64,000 nt of DNA from Saccharibacillus kuerlensis DSM 22868 (GTDB taxonomy: Bacteria > Bacillota > Bacilli > Paenibacillales > Paenibacillaceae). The position numbers were made by a program, and so were the translations under genes. Under the pieces are notes generated by a model. The model did no database searches. It was given only the letters and a program-made list of their open reading frames with translations, and was not told the DNA's origin. Where the stretch lies: positions 62,001 through 126,000 of the forward strand of contig NZ_KB899285.1 of NCBI RefSeq assembly GCF_000378145.1, written 5' to 3'. Positions 58,634-64,000 of the stretch are shown here, piece after piece (the first letter of the stretch is position 1; each line of letters opens with the position of its first letter).

Positions 58634-60784
58634 ATGAAGCGAAGCAAAGCGAAAAAAAATATCCGTGTCGTACTTGCGGCAGCGGTACTCGTATCGAGCT
58701 TATCGCCAATGCTGGGCAGCCGGTCCGCTCAAGCGGCGGAAACGGCAGCATCAAATGGATTCGAACTGCGCATTTTACATACGAACGATACACACGCTCA
58801 TCTGGATAACGTCGCTCGGCGCGTAACCGCGATCAACACGGAGCGCAATGATCACACACTGCTGCTGGATGCAGGGGACGTATTCTCGGGTACCCTGTAT
58901 TTCAATCAGTACGGCGGTCTTGCCGATCTGTACTTCATGAACCAGCTCAAATATGATGCGATGGTGTTTGGTAACCACGAATTTGACAAGGGACCGGCCG
59001 GACTGGCACCGTTCATCAAGGATGCGAAATTCCCCTTCGTAAGTTCCAATATCGATTTCTCCGCGGATAAAGATCTGTCGGGCTTTGCGAGCACGACAAT
59101 CGGCGAACCGGCGGCAGACGGTAAGATCTATCCTGCAATTATTAAAGAAATCAACGGCGAAAAGGTCGGCATCATTGGCCTGACGACCAGCGATACGATT
59201 GCGCTGTCTTCTCCGGGTGATACCATCCAGTTCAAAGATGCTGTTGAAAGTGCGCAGAAGACGGTTGATCAGCTGACAGCCAAAGGCGTGAACAAGATTA
59301 TTGCATTGACCCACCTTGGGTACTCCGAAGATATGGAGCTGGCAAAGGGAGTCAAAGGCATCGATATTATTGTTGGCGGACACTCGCATACGAAGCTCGA
59401 TGAGCCTACTGTTTATGACGGTGGAGACGCTCCTGTCGTAATCGTGCAGACCGGCGAATATGACAAAAATCTTGGCAAGCTGGACGCAAAGTTCGATGAC
59501 GAAGGCGTACTGACCGAATGGAAAGGTCAACTGATCAGCCTGGATGCCCAAAATGAAGATGAATCTTATGTTATTAAAAGCGACGAAGCTTCGGCGGCCA
59601 AGCTGAAAGAATACTCGGCGAAGCTTGAAGAGCTGAAAACGACAGTCATCGGCAAAACCAGCGTTGCTCTGGACGGAGAGCGCAACAGCATCCGCAAGAT
59701 GGAAACGAATCTGGGTAATCTCATAGCCGATGGTATGCGTGCAAAAGTCGAAAGTATTGTCGAGCTCGGCGATGCCAAAGACTATATCACGATCCAGAAT
59801 GCAGGCGGTATTCGTGCATCGATCCCTGCCGGCGATATTACGCTTGGCCATCTGCTGACCACAATGCCTTACGGTAATAACCTGAGCGCATTGAAAATGA
59901 CCGGTGAGGAGATTAAGGCTGCACTGGAAAATGGCGTCAGCGGTGTGGAAACAGGCGAAGGCCGCTTCCCGCAGGTATCCGGTATGAAGTTCACTTATGA
60001 CTCCACCCGTCCGGGCGAGCAAATCGACTCCGTAACCGGAAATGTTACGCAGGAAGGCTCGCGCGTTACCGATATCCAGATTCTCGGCGAGAACGGCACC
60101 TACACACCGATCGATCCGAACGCTTACTACATCGTGGCGACCAACTCGTACATCGCGGCAGGCGGCGACTTCTACCGTTCGATGGAAGCAGCCAAGGAAG
60201 ACGGACGCTTCTACGAGCTTAATCTGGTCGACTATGAAGTGTTCCGCGAACACCTCGATAGTCTCGGAACCGTGACGCTGAAAACGGAAGGTCGCATTAC
60301 CGATGCTCCGGGTTCGGCCGACGAAGCCCCTGCAGGAGAGATGCCTTCGGCATCTGTGTTCTCGGATATCGCGGGTAATGCCAATGCAGCTGCAATCGAA
60401 GCGGCTCACGCTGCCGGATTCGTAAATGGATACGCGAACGGTACGTTCCGTCCGGCAGCGAGCGTGACTCGTGCCGAATTCGTAACGATGCTCGGTCGTG
60501 CGGTTGGCGCCGAAGGCGACGCTTCGCAGCACAGCTATACCGATAGTGTCCCGGCTTGGGCAGCATCTTACATTTCCGGTCTGGAAGCGCAGGATCTTCT
60601 CGGCAGCTTCAAGAACGAAGTCTTCAATTCACAGCAGGCTGTAACAAATGCCGAAGCGATCGAATTGATTGCATTGGCTGCAAAAGTAGAGCCGTCGACG
60701 ATCCAGACAAGCGGCACAGCCCAAGCGCAGATCAAACGCGGTGAACTAGTCAGCCTGATCGTGAAACATCTGATTCAGGGCTGA
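58634..60784 (+). CDS. secreted 5'-nucleotidase/cyclic phosphodiesterase with C-terminal SLH modules
   Basis: A 716-residue surface enzyme that hydrolyses nucleotides outside the cell. The signal peptide is about 1-35 (A-Q-A-A). The metallophosphoesterase domain (45-290) shows HTNDTHAHL, D-A-G-D-V-F, F-G-N-H-E-F-D-K-G and G-G-H-S-H-T, the dinuclear metal ligands. The 5'-nucleotidase C-terminal domain (330-560) has the substrate motif N-A-G-G-I-R and N-S-Y-I-A-A-G-G-D-F. Two SLH modules with a partial third (about 590-716) attach it to the wall. ATG 58634 follows AAGGGGGC. It is related to UshA and YfkN. Confidence 0.94.
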   Translation: MKRSKAKKNIRVVLAAAVLVSSLSPMLGSRSAQAAETAASNGFELRILHTNDTHAHLDNVARRVTAINTERNDHTLLLDAGDVFSGTLYFNQYGGLADLYFMNQLKYDAMVFGNHEFDKGPAGLAPFIKDAKFPFVSSNIDFSADKDLSGFASTTIGEPAADGKIYPAIIKEINGEKVGIIGLTTSDTIALSSPGDTIQFKDAVESAQKTVDQLTAKGVNKIIALTHLGYSEDMELAKGVKGIDIIVGGHSHTKLDEPTVYDGGDAPVVIVQTGEYDKNLGKLDAKFDDEGVLTEWKGQLISLDAQNEDESYVIKSDEASAAKLKEYSAKLEELKTTVIGKTSVALDGERNSIRKMETNLGNLIADGMRAKVESIVELGDAKDYITIQNAGGIRASIPAGDITLGHLLTTMPYGNNLSALKMTGEEIKAALENGVSGVETGEGRFPQVSGMKFTYDSTRPGEQIDSVTGNVTQEGSRVTDIQILGENGTYTPIDPNAYYIVATNSYIAAGGDFYRSMEAAKEDGRFYELNLVDYEVFREHLDSLGTVTLKTEGRITDAPGSADEAPAGEMPSASVFSDIAGNANAAAIEAAHAAGFVNGYANGTFRPAASVTRAEFVTMLGRAVGAEGDASQHSYTDSVPAWAASYISGLEAQDLLGSFKNEVFNSQQAVTNAEAIELIALAAKVEPSTIQTSGTAQAQIKRGELVSLIVKHLIQG

Positions 60785-60841
60785 TCGGACTCTTAAGCAG
60801 CGATAGAATAGAACGTAACGCTAGTCAAGCATGTTGTTCAA

Positions 60842-60878
60842 ACGATCTGCCTCCATTGAGGAGGCAGATCGTTTTTTT
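60842..60878 (+). terminator. intrinsic terminator of the 5'-nucleotidase gene
   Basis: ACGATCTGCCTCC against GGAGGCAGATCGT, then seven T. Confidence 0.88.
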
Positions 60879-60993
60879 GTAGGAACCGCGGCAGTGGCAA
60901 TACGAGTCTCATTTTGCATCGTCGCAGGATTTTTTGTAAGGTATACAGAGGGAGTAGGAAAAGATGGAAAATGAAAAGGAGGAGAATTCATTC

Positions 60994-61944
60994 ATGCATA
61001 AATCGAACCACAAGAGCTCTCGTAAACGTATTTTGATTCTGGCTGCAGCCGCTCTGCTCGCTGCACCAGCCTTAAGCCTACCTAACGCCAGTGCGGCGCC
61101 TGCCCTTTCCGCTTCGACGGATTCGTCTTCTTCGAGCGCTCCTGCGACCCAGCCTCTGCCGGAACCTGCGGACTGGACTGTCCCGGAACCTACCGACTGG
61201 ACGGTTCCGGAGCCCACGGACTGGACGGTCCCAGAACCTACAGATTGGACACTCCCGGAACCTTCTGCTCCAGCAGTAGACGCAGCGGAAACAGTCGTGC
61301 CGCCGGCAGCAGACCCAGCGCCTGCGTCACCTAAACCCGCAGCCTCGTCTCCGGGAACTCCAGCGGTCAAGGAGCCTTTCTACGATATCGCCAAAGATCC
61401 GAACCGCGAGGCGATCATGATGCTTTATAATGAAGGAATCGTCAAAGCGGCCAAAGACCGCAAGTTCCGTCCCAAAGCGGAAATTGGACGAGCTGACTTC
61501 AGTGTCATTCTCGGCCGCGCCATGAATGCAAAAGGAAGCATCTTCGATGTGTATTTCAAAGATCCGATTCCGGATTGGGCTATTCGGTACGTTGGCGGCC
61601 TGTCGGCTGCCGGAATTTACGGCGGTTATCTAGAGGGTATTAATTTTGGATCGAAACAGCCGGTTACACGAGCAGAGGCAGTCGCAATGGTTGCTCGTGC
61701 CGCCCATTTGGAATCGCAGCCTCTTCCGGAAGGACTTGGCGGAGTCGGCAATATTCCACTCTGGGCGCTCGACGATGTAGGAGCCGCTTATGCGGCCGGC
61801 CTGATTGAAGTAACGAGCACAGGAACGCTGAATCCGAACAAGAAAGTAACACGCAGCGAGATGGCAGCCATGATCGCGCCGCTCGTTGAGGCTCAAGCCT
61901 TTATGACTCCGTTTACCCTGGAAGAGGATATTACACTGCCTTAA
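60994..61944 (+). CDS. SLH protein with Pro-rich octapeptide repeats
   Basis: A 316-residue exported protein. The signal peptide is at about 1-35 (A-S-A-A). A Ser/Pro/Ala-rich spacer follows with four near-identical copies of an eight-residue unit, E-P-T-D-W-T-V-P (about 60-92). Three SLH modules occupy residues about 125-300 (EIGRADF, VTRAEA, VTRSEM). There is no enzymatic domain, so it may be a structural or spacer protein of the surface layer. ATG 60994 follows AAGGAGGAG; an ATG 30 bases upstream is less well placed. It is one of three SLH genes in a row. Confidence 0.82.
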   Translation: MHKSNHKSSRKRILILAAAALLAAPALSLPNASAAPALSASTDSSSSSAPATQPLPEPADWTVPEPTDWTVPEPTDWTVPEPTDWTLPEPSAPAVDAAETVVPPAADPAPASPKPAASSPGTPAVKEPFYDIAKDPNREAIMMLYNEGIVKAAKDRKFRPKAEIGRADFSVILGRAMNAKGSIFDVYFKDPIPDWAIRYVGGLSAAGIYGGYLEGINFGSKQPVTRAEAVAMVARAAHLESQPLPEGLGGVGNIPLWALDDVGAAYAAGLIEVTSTGTLNPNKKVTRSEMAAMIAPLVEAQAFMTPFTLEEDITLP

Positions 61945-62043
61945 GTATTCTAGAATATGTTTGTTAGCGAATAAATTTGATAGCTCGGCAGCATGTATGA
62001 TCGCATGAGCAGTCCAAAAACGCTATCTCCTCCGGGAGACAAT

Positions 62044-62072
62044 AAGGCTGTCGAGAAAGTCTCGACAGCCTT
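62044..62072. terminator. perfect hairpin with ends like the terminator-nested elements
   Basis: AAGGCTGTCGAGA and its exact complement surround AAG; a T-rich stretch follows. It can terminate the SLH gene at 60994. The sequence GGCTGTCGAGAAAGTC is the same as the reversed right end of element copy B. Confidence 0.65.
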
Positions 62073-62314
62073 TCTTTATGTTTTATTAGTTAAAAGGCTT
62101 CGGCAGATGTTCCTTAATCTGGTTCTGGAGGGAAACAGAGTATTATTTGCATATGGTAAAGCGGGTCGGTATTTTGTGAAGAAGTTTTATTTTAATAGCA
62201 CTGGTTAAGTAGGAGAAGATAGCTTTTAATCGTTTTTGTTCCTGTTTTGATTCGATTGGTTTATTGAAGCGGTTAAGAAGTTGTCCAATATTTTTATACA
62301 GGAGGTAATAAAGA
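62073..62314. other. AT-rich leader region before the small SLH gene
   Basis: I see no gene here. The AGGAGG ribosome site of the next gene is at the end, and the promoter is not obvious. Confidence 0.4.
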
Positions 62315-62917
62315 ATGAAACTATTCAATTCGAAAAAGAGCATTCGTACCTCACTGGCGGCTGCAGTTCTTGTAGCAGGTCTGACACCGGCATGGGGTGG
62401 ATCTTCCGTACAGGCGGCTGAAAATAGTGACGGTATTTCCAGCGTACTTAATTCTGATCAAGCAGAGACGATTCCACCGGGTGCTACAGCTTTCACAGAT
62501 GTCGAGGGTAACGAGAACCAAGAGGAGATTGAAGCCGCATTCGAGGCTGGTCTCATCAAAGGCTATAGCGATGGCACATTCCGTCCATCTGCAAGCTTGA
62601 CTCGCGCCGAGTTCGTGACTCTGCTCGGACGTGCACTGGATGTTGAAGGCGATCCTTCGCAGCATCCATATAACGATAAGGTGCCGATGTGGGCAGCGCC
62701 TTATGTAGCGGGACTTGAACAGCGGAATCTGCTCGGCAGCTTTGCAGATGACGAAATGTTCCATCCGAATCAGGAAGTGACGAATCAGGAAGCGGTCGAA
62801 TTAATTGCACTGGCAGCGGATGTGAATGTGTGGATAGTCGGAACACCGGGCACCGCGTCTGATCCAATTACACGCGGTGAACTGACCGCTCTGATGGTCG
62901 AGCATTTGTTGCGCTAA
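62315..62917 (+). CDS. small secreted protein consisting of SLH modules
   Basis: A 200-residue exported protein made almost only of SLH sequence. The signal peptide is about 1-34 (V-Q-A-A), a short linker follows, then two SLH modules and a partial third (about 60-200). It aligns along its whole mature length with the C-terminal region of the 5'-nucleotidase at 58634, including the shared order FRP-x-A-S-x-T-R-A-E-F-V-T, L-L-G-S-F and A-V-E-L-I-A-L-A-A. It therefore looks like a free-standing copy of that wall-binding part. ATG 62315 follows AGGAGG. It could compete for or decorate the wall polymer. Confidence 0.85.
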   Translation: MKLFNSKKSIRTSLAAAVLVAGLTPAWGGSSVQAAENSDGISSVLNSDQAETIPPGATAFTDVEGNENQEEIEAAFEAGLIKGYSDGTFRPSASLTRAEFVTLLGRALDVEGDPSQHPYNDKVPMWAAPYVAGLEQRNLLGSFADDEMFHPNQEVTNQEAVELIALAADVNVWIVGTPGTASDPITRGELTALMVEHLLR

Positions 62918-62971
62918 GCAAGTCCGTTTGTTTGGATAACAAGCAGAGTTCACGCTCGAATCTTAATTAGG

Positions 62972-63005
62972 AAGTCCGTCTCTTTCGAGAGACGGACTTT
63001 TTTGT
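62972..63005 (+). terminator. intrinsic terminator of the small SLH gene
   Basis: AAGTCCGTCTC against GAGACGGACTT with a short TTTC-containing loop, then T run. Confidence 0.85.
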
Positions 63006-63114
63006 ATGGCTTGCATAGCTTTTTTCGAAAAGGTTTTATATAATCATATTCATAAAGTAAAGCGGTTACAAAACGAGTGAACATCAGCAAAATCCAAAGG
63101 GGGCAGAACAGAAA

Positions 63115-64000
63115 ATGACGTATAAAGACGCATCGAAACCGGCAGTAGATCGTGTGAGTGACCTGCTTGAACAAATGACGCTGGAAGAAAAAATCGCTCA
63201 GCTTACTTCGGCACGGACCGGAAGCATGATCTCAGACGTGGAGAATTTTTTGTTCTCTGCGCAGCTGACACGCCAAAATGTTCCTCACGGCTGCGGCTAT
63301 ATTGGACGGATCGGCGGCGCGACGGATCTGCTCCCGGCGGAAATGGCGCGTGCCATGAACACGATTCAAAGGCATTTCGTCGAAGAGACGCGTCTCGGTA
63401 TTCCGGTCCTGTTCATGACCGAAGCGACGTCGGGTGTACTCAGCCGGAATCATACGCTGTTTCCGCAAAATATCGGTGCCGGCGCTATGTTCGATGAAGA
63501 ACCGATACGCCGGATGGCTGATGCCATGCGCCGCGAGATGATCGCCACCGGCGAACGTTGGGCGCTCGGTCCGGTCGTCGACGTGATTCGCGATCACCGC
63601 TACGGCCGTTACGAGGAGTCATTCGGCGAAGATGTCTATCTGGTCAGCCAATACGGCTCGGCTTATGTACAGGGACTGCAGTCGAATGACCTAACGCAGG
63701 GAATTATCGCGACGCTCAAACATTTCGTAGCCCAGGGAATCAGCGACGGAGGACGCAACTGCGGGCCGGTACATATTACAGACCGCGAGCTGCTGGACGG
63801 CTACGCCGTTCCGTTTGAAGCGGCGATTCGCGATGCGGGTGCGCTGTCGATCATGGCGGCCTATCATGAGATTGACCAGATCCCGGTGCACGCATCTTCT
63901 CACATCCTGCGGAATCTTCTTCAGGACAAATTGGGTTTTGAAGGACTCACCGTCTCCGACGGCAACGGAATTCAGCTGATTCAGTCGTTCCAGGAATACT
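63115..64000 (+). CDS. glycoside hydrolase family 3 beta-glycosidase (N-terminal part, cut by window edge)
   Basis: The frame opens at ATG 63115 after AAAGGGGG and runs to the window end, giving about 295 residues. The sequence is the GH3 N-terminal barrel: early M-T-L-E-E-K-I-A-Q-L, G-I-P-V-L-F-M-T-E-A near residue 100, GPVVDVIRDHRYGRYEESFGED near 160-180, the T-L-K-H-F-V-A-Q-G segment near 200, and the nucleophile Asp in G-L-T-V-S-D-G-N-G near 282. No signal peptide is seen, so it probably acts in the cytoplasm on imported oligosaccharides such as beta-glucosides or xylosides. Confidence 0.93.
   Translation, partial: MTYKDASKPAVDRVSDLLEQMTLEEKIAQLTSARTGSMISDVENFLFSAQLTRQNVPHGCGYIGRIGGATDLLPAEMARAMNTIQRHFVEETRLGIPVLFMTEATSGVLSRNHTLFPQNIGAGAMFDEEPIRRMADAMRREMIATGERWALGPVVDVIRDHRYGRYEESFGEDVYLVSQYGSAYVQGLQSNDLTQGIIATLKHFVAQGISDGGRNCGPVHITDRELLDGYAVPFEAAIRDAGALSIMAAYHEIDQIPVHASSHILRNLLQDKLGFEGLTVSDGNGIQLIQSFQEY

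Noticed and set aside
58775-60532. 585-codon open frame on the minus strand
   Set aside because: It is the antisense shadow of the 5'-nucleotidase gene, whose motifs, signal peptide and ribosome site are clear on the plus strand.

Overview
The window reads as chromosome of a moderate-GC, Gram-positive, endospore-former-type Firmicute, most likely Paenibacillaceae (Paenibacillus or Saccharibacillus-like). The reasons are strong AGGAGG ribosome sites, frequent TTG/GTG starts, many intrinsic terminators, lipoprotein-type binding proteins, several S-layer-homology (SLH) surface proteins, a CYP152 P450 close to Bacillus YbdT/CypC, UppP, YpsA, an Asp23 protein, a DUF4127 protein and sigma-D-type chemoreceptor promoters. 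I see no rRNA, tRNA, CRISPR array, phage module or recognisable transposase gene.
Layout. 0-4 kb: a truncated gene, uppP, a Fur-box-controlled siderophore-binding lipoprotein and an L,D-transpeptidase. 4-14 kb: a tandem 47-bp repeat, a nucleotidyltransferase, an XRE regulator with its membrane partner, aroD, a DUF4127 protein, a possible two-part sigma factor, a MarR regulator with an ABC-2-type membrane protein, UspA, Asp23 and a radical SAM enzyme. 14-27 kb: an acyl-CoA-dehydrogenase-fold enzyme, a 2-keto-acid decarboxylase, a cell-wall amidase, a methionine importer (metN, metI, metQ), a chemoreceptor and a TPR/GH26-like secreted protein. 27-43 kb: an XRE regulator with twin operators, an oxidoreductase/HxlR pair, YpsA between two tubby-like proteins, two HAD phosphatases, malic enzyme, a three-gene ABC exporter, an HD hydrolase, a BCCT transporter, an aldo/keto reductase and an MFS transporter. 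43-64 kb: a 2028-residue SLH/cadherin-like surface protein, a membrane-anchored alpha/beta hydrolase, an aromatic-acid-exporter-like protein, a HAD enzyme, a second chemoreceptor, CypC, a PatB/MalY C-S lyase, then three SLH-bearing secreted proteins and the start of a GH3 glycosidase.
How genes work together. Cell-envelope functions dominate: lipid-carrier recycling (UppP), peptidoglycan cross-linking and cleavage (L,D-transpeptidase, amidase), and surface proteins held by SLH modules. Sulfur amino-acid uptake and metabolism appear twice (metNIQ and a PatB/MalY lyase). Several regulators sit beside their own palindromic operators (two XRE, MarR, HxlR).
The most unusual signal is a family of short non-coding elements. 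Two homologous copies lie in opposite orientation at 51425-51624 and 56781-57023. Each is flanked by an exact direct duplication of a complete intrinsic-terminator hairpin (24 and 25 bp), as if the element inserts into terminators. Smaller relatives with similar ends lie near 38370 and 62044. Other points of interest are a putative split sigma factor, a cluster of four 24-bp palindromes, and two genes whose best-placed initiation codon is ATC or ATT.
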